A stretch of 7,757 nt of DNA. Source: an uncultured Chitinophagaceae bacterium (GTDB taxonomy: Bacteria > Bacteroidota > Bacteroidia > Chitinophagales > Chitinophagaceae). A program made the position numbers and the translations under genes. The notes below the pieces were generated by a model that was not told the DNA's origin, did not search any database, and saw only the letters and a program-made list of their open reading frames with translations. The stretch is taken from assembly GCA_946885665.1 (NCBI GenBank), contig CAMPGT010000191.1, positions 1-7,757 of the forward strand, in the 5' to 3' direction. The first letter of the stretch is position 1; every line of letters starts with the position of its first letter. Below are positions 1 through 6,705 of the stretch, piece after piece.

Positions 1-56
1 TAAAGTAACTTTATCCATTTATATGTTTTGTTCGTTCTCAATATTTGCTGAAACGA

Positions 57-76
57 GGTGCACCGGTGTTGACACC
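57..76. repeat. GGTG/CACC inverted repeats downstream of the operon
   Basis: Just past the last gene of the operon, the words GGTG and CACC alternate (GGTG CACC GGTG TTGA CACC). They can form a 4-5 bp stem on either strand. No run of T follows on the minus strand, so this is not a convincing intrinsic terminator, although its position 13 bp after the stop codon would fit a transcript 3' end. The rest of positions 1-89 shows no gene that I can support. Confidence 0.25.
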
Positions 77-89
77 AATTCTTTTTGCA

Positions 90-443
90 CTATCCTTTGA
101 AGTATCGTTCTTCAGTAACTTGTCCGTTTTCCCAGAGGGAACGGACGATCTCATACAAATCAAGAACACTTCCATCCTTCATTTCAATATTCAACCTGAA
201 TTCTGAAAAGGAGGCGTTATCACCGGACGCAGACCGAACGAGCGCAATTTCATTGACCTTTTGGATGGAGCTTACAAAGTCGTTTAGCTTCTTCATAGCT
301 GCCTGCTTCCCCTCTGTCACCCTGCCGTCAAATTCGACGGTCCTGATGTTTGGTGCGTAATATTTTTCAGCGGCCTCAACCAATTGGCCATTTGTTACCA
401 TTTCATTCATGGCATTTGATAATTCGTCAAGATTTTTTTGCAT
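90..443 (-). CDS. SnoaL/NTF2-like small protein
   Basis: This 117-residue protein has the size and pattern of a single SnoaL-like (NTF2 fold) domain. An N-terminal helix (LDELSNAMNEMVTNGQ, about residues 5-20) is followed by the typical YYAPNIRTVE segment (28-37), a G-rich turn with GKQAAMKKLNDF (45-56), and a strand-rich C-terminal half ending in EERYF (111-115). No signal peptide or membrane segment is visible, so it should be cytoplasmic. The family includes polyketide cyclases, isomerases and many proteins without known activity, so the substrate cannot be told. The ATG at 443 was chosen because it lies 11 bp after the egtB stop and starts the conserved domain; an open frame extending further upstream only overlaps egtB. 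It is the last gene of the operon, so a role linked to ergothioneine chemistry or stress is possible but is inference. Confidence 0.85.
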   Translation of the reverse strand: MQKNLDELSNAMNEMVTNGQLVEAAEKYYAPNIRTVEFDGRVTEGKQAAMKKLNDFVSSIQKVNEIALVRSASGDNASFSEFRLNIEMKDGSVLDLYEIVRSLWENGQVTEERYFKG

Positions 444-454
444 GTTTTGTTTTT

Positions 455-1618
455 TTAAGTGTGAGTGATATTTGCCAACCTGATGCCGGTATACTGCCAT
501 CTTAAATGCGGATGGAAGAAATTGCGATAGCTTGGCCGGCTGTGTCCTCGCGGGGTAGCCGTTGAAGCTCCGCGAAGCACCATTTGATTCACCATGAATT
601 TGCCGTTGTATTCTCCTATTGGTCCGGGCGCTCTGACATAACCAGGATAGGGAAGATATGCACTTGCCGTCCATTCCCATCGCTGCCCCCACGCGAATTG
701 ACCGCACGCCGCCTCCCATTCAAATTCGGTCGGCAGCCGCATTCCTTTCCACGCCGCAAAGGCAGAAGCTTCATAATAGCTGATATGTGCCACCGGCTCG
801 TTCAGTTTCAACGGCTGGATACCAGACGCATTGTAGTAATGCCATTGGTTATTTATCCAATGCCAGTATAAGGGCGCAATAATGTTGTTGTTTTTTATCC
901 AATCCAAACCTTCTGCATGCCAATATTCGTGCTTGCTGTATCCGCCGTCTTCAATGAATTCGAGATATTGGGCATTCGTTACCAATCCTGCCGCGATGGT
1001 GAATGACGGCAGAAAGACGGTGTGCCGGCCCAGTTCATTATCGAAGCAAAATTGACCGCCGTTATAGCCGATTTCATACAGCCCCTCCTTCATCACAATA
1101 GCTTCGTCTTGTCTAAAATCAGGTTCAAAAGATTCCGCGATTTCATTATAGGTTGGGAAGAGCGGGTTATGCCCCAGAATATATTTGATATCGGTCGCTA
1201 ATAGTTCCTGATGCTGCTCTTCATGGTTGAGTCCCAAAATAGTCAGCATGTTCAACTCGTCACTTATGGGCAAACTCAGTAGCTGCTCCATCGCTGCATC
1301 GATGTGCCGCCGATATTGATAAACTTCTTCGACAGTCGGCCGGCTCAGATTGCCACGGTTGGTCCGTATCACCCTTGCGCCAAAACTTTCGTAATAACTG
1401 TTAAATACAAAAGGGTAAAAGGGATTGAAACAGGAATAGTTAGGAAGATAGCGCGATAAAATAAAGGTTTCAAAAAACCACGACGTATGTCCCAAATGCC
1501 ATTTAGGAGGGCTCACATCTGCCACCGGCTGTACCACATAATCTTCCGTCTTCAGTGTCTCGCAGATTTTTTCGCTTCTCGCACGAACGCTGCGATATTT
1601 GTCTTGAAGGTATGTCAT
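455..1618 (-). CDS. egtB: EgtB-type sulfoxide synthase (ergothioneine biosynthesis)
   Basis: EgtB is a non-haem iron enzyme that uses O2 to join hercynine to the sulfur of cysteine or gamma-glutamylcysteine, giving the sulfoxide precursor of ergothioneine. The 387-residue protein has the family's two domains. A DinB-like helical domain (about 1-150) carries the probable iron ligands H44 (in WHLGHTSWFFE) and H132/H136 (HEEQH). A formylglycine-generating-enzyme/sulfatase-modifying domain (about 175-385) has RLPTEFEWEAA (294-304), WEWTASAY (314-321) and RNFFHPHLRWQYTGIRLA (365-382). It lacks the C-terminal methyltransferase of OvoA, so ovothiol synthesis is unlikely. It is slightly shorter than the usual 400-430 residues. 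Its ATG overlaps the transporter stop by 4 bp (ATGA), implying translational coupling. No EgtA or EgtC is in view, which leans towards direct use of cysteine, but that is inference. Confidence 0.95.
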   Translation of the reverse strand: MTYLQDKYRSVRARSEKICETLKTEDYVVQPVADVSPPKWHLGHTSWFFETFILSRYLPNYSCFNPFYPFVFNSYYESFGARVIRTNRGNLSRPTVEEVYQYRRHIDAAMEQLLSLPISDELNMLTILGLNHEEQHQELLATDIKYILGHNPLFPTYNEIAESFEPDFRQDEAIVMKEGLYEIGYNGGQFCFDNELGRHTVFLPSFTIAAGLVTNAQYLEFIEDGGYSKHEYWHAEGLDWIKNNNIIAPLYWHWINNQWHYYNASGIQPLKLNEPVAHISYYEASAFAAWKGMRLPTEFEWEAACGQFAWGQRWEWTASAYLPYPGYVRAPGPIGEYNGKFMVNQMVLRGASTATPRGHSRPSYRNFFHPHLRWQYTGIRLANITHT

Positions 1619-3183
1619 CGTTGTAAGTTTACGTAATCAGACAAGTCGCTAATTGTGCGTATTCCCAGCCGCCTAACGTCGTCTTTTCGCATCATTAGCG
1701 CGTAGGTATTATTGAATCCTACTGGCTTCAGCCACTTAATTTGAAATTGTTGTTTAAATGCCCGTTTCACATAGGCATACACCGAATCCTTGCTGACTGC
1801 GAGCCTGCCCACGGTTGTGGCGTCCGCGTGCAACATAACGGTCAGCCCCGTGCCTGTATATTCAGGGTATAAGTCGATCTGATCATTCATCAGCGCGTCA
1901 AAACATATCTTAGTGCCCCCTAACCCGGTTTTCGGCAAAACATCGAGGTTTGTATATCCCCTGATTAGCTGAGTGTATATACTGGCCAAAATATATTGTT
2001 CATCAAAAACTTTTGAACCGATCTTGATCGAACCGCCACCGGCCGGGCGGGCAGGTCTGTATAAGTTCTGGCTTTCAAGAAACTCACGGGCAATAACAGC
2101 CGGCTCGCGATGCAGATAGTCGGCCTTATAATTAAGCGAAGTCATGATAGAATCATTAATTCTTCCCGCCAGTAGGTTAAGAACAGGTTCTAACTCCGGG
2201 AATCGTTCGAGCGTTTGTTCCTTTATAATCGGCGCAGCATAGTAAGGAGGAAATATTTTTCGATCATCCTCCAAACTAACCAGTTGATAAGTGGCGATCC
2301 GGCCATCGGTGCCGTAACCGCTGACCACATCGAGTTTCTTCTCATATATGGCTTTGTACATGACAGCATCGTTGACCACCACTGTTGGCACGTTTAAACC
2401 GTATGTCTGCCGCAGGCCGATGTAGCCGTCGGCGCGTCCCATAAATTCGGGAGTGAATCCGGCTAACAATTTCCCTTTTTCAAAGGATGGAATGATATAG
2501 AAACCCGAGATCGAAACAACGACTATCATGCTAAGAAGAACACTTTCGATTTTTTTGAATTTAATTTTTTGAAAGCGCGAAAGCAGAAAGTCAAACAGCA
2601 GCGCCAGCAAGGCAGCGGGAATTGCTCCTGCAAGCATCATTGTTGTATTGCTTAAAGAAATTCCGCCGAAAATAAACTCGCCCAGCCCACCGGCGGCGAT
2701 GTAAGCAGCAAGCGTTGCCACGCCAACGTTGATAATCGTCGCGATGCGAATGCCGGCAAGAATTACAGGCATTGCCAGCGGCAGCTCCACTTTCAGCAGC
2801 GATTGCCTGTCACTCATGCCTAATCCTTTGGCGGCCTCCTTTACTTCCGGATTGATGTTTACAATGCCGGTGTAGGTGTTGCGAATCACAGGAAGCAGCC
2901 CATATAAGAACAAGGCCGCAATGGCCGGTTTGGCGCCGATACCTAATAGTGGAATTAGCAGCCCAAGCAATGCGATACTGGGGATGGTTTGCAAAACCCC
3001 TGCGAAGCCAAGAATAGGGGATGATAACTTTCGTTTCCGGCTGATGAGCACACCTGTTGGAACGCCAACGATTATCGCAAGCGATATTGAAATAATAGTA
3101 AGTCCGATATGCTGCCCGGTTTGTTGAAGCAATTTTTCCCAGTGGAGGGTGACAAAATCCCAAAGATGAATATTATCGTTCAT
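1615..3183 (-). CDS. ABC permease fused to a permuted substrate-binding domain (EgtU/OpuC-like)
   Basis: This 522-residue inner-membrane subunit joins a permease to its own substrate-binding domain, as in EgtU (ergothioneine) and related choline/betaine importers. Residues 1-205 form the permease, with about five hydrophobic helices and an EAA loop (EVKEAAKGLGMSDRQSLLK, 113-131). A further hydrophobic segment (about 213-233) leads out to the binding domain. That domain is in reversed order. Residues 237-375 match the usual C-terminal half of OpuCC-type proteins (GRADGYIGL, GYGTDGRIATY, FPPYYAAPI, NYKAD). Next comes a PARPAGGG linker (377-384). Residues 385-519 then match the usual N-terminal half (SIKIGSKVFDEQYIL, DLYPEYTGTGL, GFNNTYALMMRKD, ISDLSDY). 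The gene overlaps the ATPase gene and egtB by 4 bp each. Ergothioneine as substrate is inferred from context; betaine, choline or hercynine remain possible. Confidence 0.92.
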   Translation of the reverse strand: MNDNIHLWDFVTLHWEKLLQQTGQHIGLTIISISLAIIVGVPTGVLISRKRKLSSPILGFAGVLQTIPSIALLGLLIPLLGIGAKPAIAALFLYGLLPVIRNTYTGIVNINPEVKEAAKGLGMSDRQSLLKVELPLAMPVILAGIRIATIINVGVATLAAYIAAGGLGEFIFGGISLSNTTMMLAGAIPAALLALLFDFLLSRFQKIKFKKIESVLLSMIVVVSISGFYIIPSFEKGKLLAGFTPEFMGRADGYIGLRQTYGLNVPTVVVNDAVMYKAIYEKKLDVVSGYGTDGRIATYQLVSLEDDRKIFPPYYAAPIIKEQTLERFPELEPVLNLLAGRINDSIMTSLNYKADYLHREPAVIAREFLESQNLYRPARPAGGGSIKIGSKVFDEQYILASIYTQLIRGYTNLDVLPKTGLGGTKICFDALMNDQIDLYPEYTGTGLTVMLHADATTVGRLAVSKDSVYAYVKRAFKQQFQIKWLKPVGFNNTYALMMRKDDVRRLGIRTISDLSDYVNLQR

Positions 3184-4154
3184 CGGCTATTATTAGATTG
3201 AAGTGAACTGTAAGCACTCATTAGGTTGCTCCATGTGACGTGTTTCCATTCGCCGGTACGTTGATGTTGTATCGCTATGCACTGACCGTCTTGATTTTTA
3301 TTCCGAAAGGACGCCATCGCCTCCCATAAAGAAGTATCACAAGCGGCTTTTCCGGAAATCCCTTCTGCATTACTGCCTTTTCGGGGCAGGTAATTCCATA
3401 GGTCGGTAATAGTTGTTGATGCCAGTGAAAGTTGTAAATAGTCGTTTGCAAGAAAATCTTTTACGAAATCAGTGGCAGGTGTGTACAATAATGCTGACGG
3501 TGTTCCTTTTTGGGCCAGGTTTCCCCGGTGAAGCAAAACAATCGTATCGCCTAATTCAAAGGCTTCCTGAATGTCATGCGAAACCATAATGATGGTTTTC
3601 TTGCGGAATTCGGGCAACTGCATAAATTCTTCGCGTATTGATTTCCTGGTAATGGCATCTAAGGCGCTGAATGGCTCGTCCATCAATAATATCGGGGGAT
3701 CTGCAGCCAGCGCACGTGCGATGTTGACCCGCTGGGCTTCGCCGCCGCTGAGTTCATCGGGTGAGCGGGAAAGATAGCTTTCAGGTAAATGCAATTTTTT
3801 CATCAGCTCTTTAACCCTTTGCTGAATGGCCTGCTTGTTCCATTTTAACAGATTCGGCACCACGCTGATGTTTTCTTCGACGGAATAATGCGGAAAGAGA
3901 CTGTTGCGCTGCAGTACATAACCCATCTGCCGGCGCAGCTTAACCTGGGGCTGCTCGCGGATGTCCTGTCCATTGATCAGTATTGTACCGGACGAAGGGG
4001 TGATGAGGCCGTTAATCATGCGAAGCAAGGTAGTTTTGCCGCTTCCACTTGGCCCCAGTAATACAACATGCTCGCCCTCTGCAATCTCGAGACTGACGTT
4101 GTCTATTGCTGCATTGTCTCCAAACGACTTGCTTACACCGCGAATACTGACCAT
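3180..4154 (-). CDS. ABC transporter ATP-binding protein (EgtV/OpuCA-like)
   Basis: This is the cytoplasmic ATPase of the importer whose permease/binding subunit is encoded next. All nucleotide-binding motifs are intact in the 324-residue protein: Walker A GPSGSGKTT (34-42), Q-loop VLQRNSLFPHY (80-90), signature LSGGEAQRVNIARAL (135-149), Walker B ILLMDEP (155-161), D-loop SALD (163-166) and H-loop H193. It groups by eye with the quaternary-amine uptake family (ProV, OpuCA, EgtV). After about residue 240, where OpuCA carries two CBS modules, only about 80 residues remain. One CBS-like unit can be guessed (TSLWEAMASF to WSNLMSAY, 274-315). The start lies 2 bp after the flavoprotein stop, preceded by an AAGGG purine tract, and the stop overlaps the permease start (ATGA). 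Confidence 0.93.
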   Translation of the reverse strand: MVSIRGVSKSFGDNAAIDNVSLEIAEGEHVVLLGPSGSGKTTLLRMINGLITPSSGTILINGQDIREQPQVKLRRQMGYVLQRNSLFPHYSVEENISVVPNLLKWNKQAIQQRVKELMKKLHLPESYLSRSPDELSGGEAQRVNIARALAADPPILLMDEPFSALDAITRKSIREEFMQLPEFRKKTIIMVSHDIQEAFELGDTIVLLHRGNLAQKGTPSALLYTPATDFVKDFLANDYLQLSLASTTITDLWNYLPRKGSNAEGISGKAACDTSLWEAMASFRNKNQDGQCIAIQHQRTGEWKHVTWSNLMSAYSSLQSNNSR

Positions 4155-4156
4155 AA

Positions 4157-5554
4157 TTACCCTTTTGGTTGAAGATGTATTGGACTGAACAGGTTGTTGA
4201 TCGCTTCGGCGTAGGTGGGGTGAGCAAACATCGTGTCGCGCAATTGGTCATATCCAAGATTGCCCAGCATCGCAATTTGCAGTAGCGACATTAATTCGCC
4301 GCCGTTCGTGCTTATAACTGCAACACCCAAAATTTTGTTTGTCTTGTTGTCAACAATTGCCTTAATAAATCCGCGTGTCTCATCCGTTTCGACAGCTCTG
4401 GCGATGAATGAAGTTTTCATTTTTGCTACAGAAAAGCTTAAACCCATTTCGGTAGCTTCTTTTTCTGTGAGGCCAACCCGGCCAAGTTCAGGATCGGTGA
4501 AAACGCAGTAAGGGATCAACCGGTCGCGAATCGATAGAGTCTTTTCGCCAAATAAGTTGTCGGCCAGCACAACATAATCGTGATACGATACATGTGTGAA
4601 TGCAGGCCCGCCCTTTACATCGCCGAGTGCATAAATGCCGGGTTCTGTCGTTTCTAAATGCTCGTTGACTGAAATAAATCCATTTTTGTCGACTTGAATA
4701 CGCGTCTTTGACAGATCCAGATTCTCTGTGTTTGGCGTTGTGCCGGTAGCCATCAATAGATGCGTGCCGGATAAGGCGTATGATTTTTCTTTGGAAAGAA
4801 TTTCCATAGTAAGAGACTGCGCTGTTTTTTCGACGACACGTTTAACTGTGGCATCAGTGATAATTTCTACGCCTTCGGCTTCAAGCATCTCTCTGATTTC
4901 CGATCGAACGTCGTCGTCTTCCCGCGGCAACAGTCCGGATGATTTTTCGATAATAGTGACGAGACTGCCCATCCGACGGAAAATCTGTGAAAATTCGAGC
5001 GCAACATAGCCGCCCCCAATAATTAGCAGATGTTTAGGCAGGCAGTCAAGCTCTAAAATAGTCTGCGACGTAAAAAAGTTTACTGATTGCAACCCTTCAA
5101 CGTCGGGAATATGAGGGCGGGCGCCTGTGTTAATAAATATCGAACTGGCGGTAAGGGATTTACGGCCTAAGTCGGCCAATTGCACATTAATTTCCTTGTA
5201 TCCTGAAAACCTGCCTTTGCCGTGATACAGTGTGATATTAGGGTCCTCGCCCAGCGAACGTTCAAGGCCTTCCCGAAAATCGGCTACTACTCTATTCTTG
5301 CGTTGATTTATTTTTTCATAATCCGGCACTTCATTATTCAGCGTAATGCCATAAGCGGTGGCCCGGCGTGCCTGAATAATATTTTTAGCCAGGCCCACTA
5401 AAGTTTTTGTGGGCGTACACCCGTAATTGATGCAGGTACCTCCTATGTACGCCGATTCCACAACTGCTACGCGTTTACCTTCCCTGGACAGTCTTTTTGC
5501 TAAGGGATTGCCTGCCTGGCCGGATCCAATAATTATCGCATCAAATTTGTCCAC
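4157..5554 (-). CDS. FAD-dependent pyridine nucleotide-disulfide oxidoreductase
   Basis: This is a class I flavoprotein disulfide reductase of the glutathione reductase/dihydrolipoamide dehydrogenase/mercuric reductase family, 465 residues from the GTG start. The FAD motif is GSGQAGNP (10-17). The redox disulfide is C41/C46 in GGTCINYGCTPTKT. The nucleotide fold is IIGGGYVALEF (178-188), followed by E203, which favours NADH over NADPH. Further motifs are MATGTTPN (269-276), the second FAD motif YALGDV (308-313), and the active-site pair H445/E450 in HPTYAEAINNLF at the dimer interface. No N-terminal metal-binding domain or C-terminal Cys pair is present, so it is not a classical MerA. I chose GTG at 5554 because it gives the usual MDKFDAIIIGSG start just after the egtD stop; an in-frame ATG at 5599 would add 15 residues and overlap egtD by 34 bp. 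Its position between egtD and the transporter suggests reduction of ergothioneine disulfide or a related thiol, which is inference. Confidence 0.9.
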   Translation of the reverse strand: MDKFDAIIIGSGQAGNPLAKRLSREGKRVAVVESAYIGGTCINYGCTPTKTLVGLAKNIIQARRATAYGITLNNEVPDYEKINQRKNRVVADFREGLERSLGEDPNITLYHGKGRFSGYKEINVQLADLGRKSLTASSIFINTGARPHIPDVEGLQSVNFFTSQTILELDCLPKHLLIIGGGYVALEFSQIFRRMGSLVTIIEKSSGLLPREDDDVRSEIREMLEAEGVEIITDATVKRVVEKTAQSLTMEILSKEKSYALSGTHLLMATGTTPNTENLDLSKTRIQVDKNGFISVNEHLETTEPGIYALGDVKGGPAFTHVSYHDYVVLADNLFGEKTLSIRDRLIPYCVFTDPELGRVGLTEKEATEMGLSFSVAKMKTSFIARAVETDETRGFIKAIVDNKTNKILGVAVISTNGGELMSLLQIAMLGNLGYDQLRDTMFAHPTYAEAINNLFSPIHLQPKG

Positions 5555-5565
5555 TTTTGTTTGAT

Positions 5566-6546
5566 TTAAACAGCCGTCCAAATTGCATCCATGAACCATG
5601 ATTTGCAGTCTGCAAACTCGGCAGTGTGCATAAAACCACTAGCGCTTGCCATTTGACGAATCTGACTTTTTGAATATTTCTGGGATATTTCGGTCCAGAT
5701 ACATTCATCTTTTTCAAAAGGAATGCTGGCGCCGGGTAGATTCACCACCATGTCGCTTAAACAAACCAGGAAGCTTTTCGCCGCTCCTGTCAAGGGATCA
5801 TAGGTGCAATAATGATCAAACTGATCAATTTGGAAATCGGCGTCCAGTTCCCGGTTAATTCTCTTCAACAGGTTTAGATTAAATTCTTTGGTCAACCCGC
5901 CCCGGTCATCGTATGCACGCTTGATAACAGCGGGATGTTTGACGAGATCGAATCCGATAATGCACTGATCACCTGGCTGTAAATAACCGCGCAGCTTTTC
6001 GCAGAATTGGTTGCTTTCCTCGACGGTCATATTGCCGATATTGCCTCCTAAACACATCACCACCTTCCGCTTGCCGGGCAGTAAGCAGTGGAATGCCAGC
6101 GCGTCAAAGTAATCGCCTGTCAGTCCATCAAATTGTAAATCCGGAATGTTAGCGGGCAGAAATGACTGGAGCTCGCTGATTACGTTTTTAGAGATGTCGA
6201 TGGGAACGTAATTAAAAGATGCTTTTGCCGCGGTAAGGGCACGCAGCAGATGAATTGATTTTGCGCAGTTTCCGGGTCCTAATTCAATTAATTCAAAAGC
6301 TGAGTTTTGCGCTGTTATGCTGTCAACCATTCCTTTTGCCTGGCAGATGAAAATCTCCATTTCGCACCTGGTAAGATAATAATCCGGCGACATCATGATT
6401 GCCTGGAAGAGACTGTCGCCTTTTTTGTCGTAAAAGTATTTAGACGATAACCTCTTTGGCGTTCCCGTCAGGCCCCGGATGACGTCGAAATAAAAATCTT
6501 TATTTTTTGTTGTGCGCCTGCATTCACCTTTGCCTATTGATATCAT
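5566..6546 (-). CDS. egtD: Histidine N-alpha-methyltransferase EgtD
   Basis: EgtD transfers three methyl groups from S-adenosylmethionine to the alpha-amino group of histidine, giving hercynine, the first step of ergothioneine synthesis. The 326-residue length matches the family. Visible family features are KRLSSKYFYD (31-40) and SPDYYLTRCE (53-62), carrying tyrosines that bind substrate in the mycobacterial enzyme, then the SAM motif ELIELGPGNCAKS (85-97) and PIDIS (115-119). LGGNIGN (166-172) has the conserved Asn, and the FNLNLLKRINREL block spans 222-234. TEISQKYS (285-292) holds the Glu-x-Ser pair (E286, S288) that recognises histidine in characterised EgtD. These residue equivalences come from memory of the family. 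It is the first gene of the operon and has a promoter module about 40 bp upstream of its ATG. Confidence 0.95.
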   Translation of the reverse strand: MISIGKGECRRTTKNKDFYFDVIRGLTGTPKRLSSKYFYDKKGDSLFQAIMMSPDYYLTRCEMEIFICQAKGMVDSITAQNSAFELIELGPGNCAKSIHLLRALTAAKASFNYVPIDISKNVISELQSFLPANIPDLQFDGLTGDYFDALAFHCLLPGKRKVVMCLGGNIGNMTVEESNQFCEKLRGYLQPGDQCIIGFDLVKHPAVIKRAYDDRGGLTKEFNLNLLKRINRELDADFQIDQFDHYCTYDPLTGAAKSFLVCLSDMVVNLPGASIPFEKDECIWTEISQKYSKSQIRQMASASGFMHTAEFADCKSWFMDAIWTAV

Positions 6547-6583
6547 ACATCAGGATGGATAAAATGGTGACTAAAATTGGGCT

Positions 6584-6626
6584 GCAAGCTAATATCTCGT
6601 ACTCTTTTTAAAATTGACATTTGTCA
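6584..6626 (-). promoter_or_regulatory. Operator-promoter module upstream of egtD operon
   Basis: Read on the minus strand, a 12-bp box TGACAAATGTCA (6615-6626), with perfect 5-bp arms, is followed by ATT at the TTG position. Exactly 20 bp later comes TAGCTTGC (6584-6591), a weak match to the Bacteroidota -7 box TAnnTTTG. The box extends to TGTGACAAATGTCAAT, close to a CRP-type TGTGA-N6-TCACA site. If the TA is at -12, the box centre lies at -41.5, the class II activator position. The same 43-bp geometry recurs at two other promoters in the window, which is the main support. The leader to egtD would be about 30 nt. Confidence 0.6.
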
Positions 6627-6633
6627 CACACAT

Positions 6634-6653
6634 CCAATCACAAATTTGATTGG
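6634..6653. repeat. Inverted repeat CCAATCA-N6-TGATTGG
   Basis: A perfect 7-bp inverted repeat with a 6-nt AT-rich centre sits 7 bp upstream of the egtD operator box and 53 bp past the stop of the 187-residue gene. No T tract follows on either strand, so it is a poor intrinsic terminator. It could be a second regulator site or a 3' end structure of the upstream transcript. The rest of 6547-6705 holds only the promoter module and the short egtD leader. Confidence 0.4.
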
Positions 6654-6705
6654 CGCGAGTAGATAAAATTTTCAATCCGGTTTTTGTGATTGCTCTTTCC
6701 GTTAC

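Noticed and set aside
1..89. Intrinsic terminator of the operon
   Set aside because: Only short GGTG/CACC stems are present, without a T tract on the minus strand, so a terminator cannot be claimed.
85..360. Open frame on the plus strand opposite the SnoaL-like gene
   Set aside because: It is antisense to a gene with a recognisable fold, has no family resemblance and has no promoter or start context; it is a shadow frame.
444..719. Upstream extension of the SnoaL-like frame to a start at 719
   Set aside because: The extra residues overlap the conserved C-terminal domain of egtB in another frame and have a low-complexity, Arg/Ser-rich, non-domain composition. The ATG at 443 starts the fold.
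455..1618. Ovothiol synthase OvoA or selenoneine synthase SenA
   Set aside because: No methyltransferase domain is fused, the neighbour is a histidine trimethyltransferase (EgtD), and no SenB or SenC homologue lies in the window.
4157..5554. Mercuric reductase MerA in a mercury-resistance locus
   Set aside because: The core resembles MerA (GGTC-GCTPTKT), but the C-terminal vicinal Cys pair and heavy-metal-binding N-terminal domain are absent, and no merR/merT/merP genes are nearby.
6524..6550. Tiny upstream frame (8 codons from an ATG at 6550) overlapping the egtD start
   Set aside because: It is very short, starts 4 bp ahead of egtD in another frame and has no supporting signal; chance is the simplest explanation.
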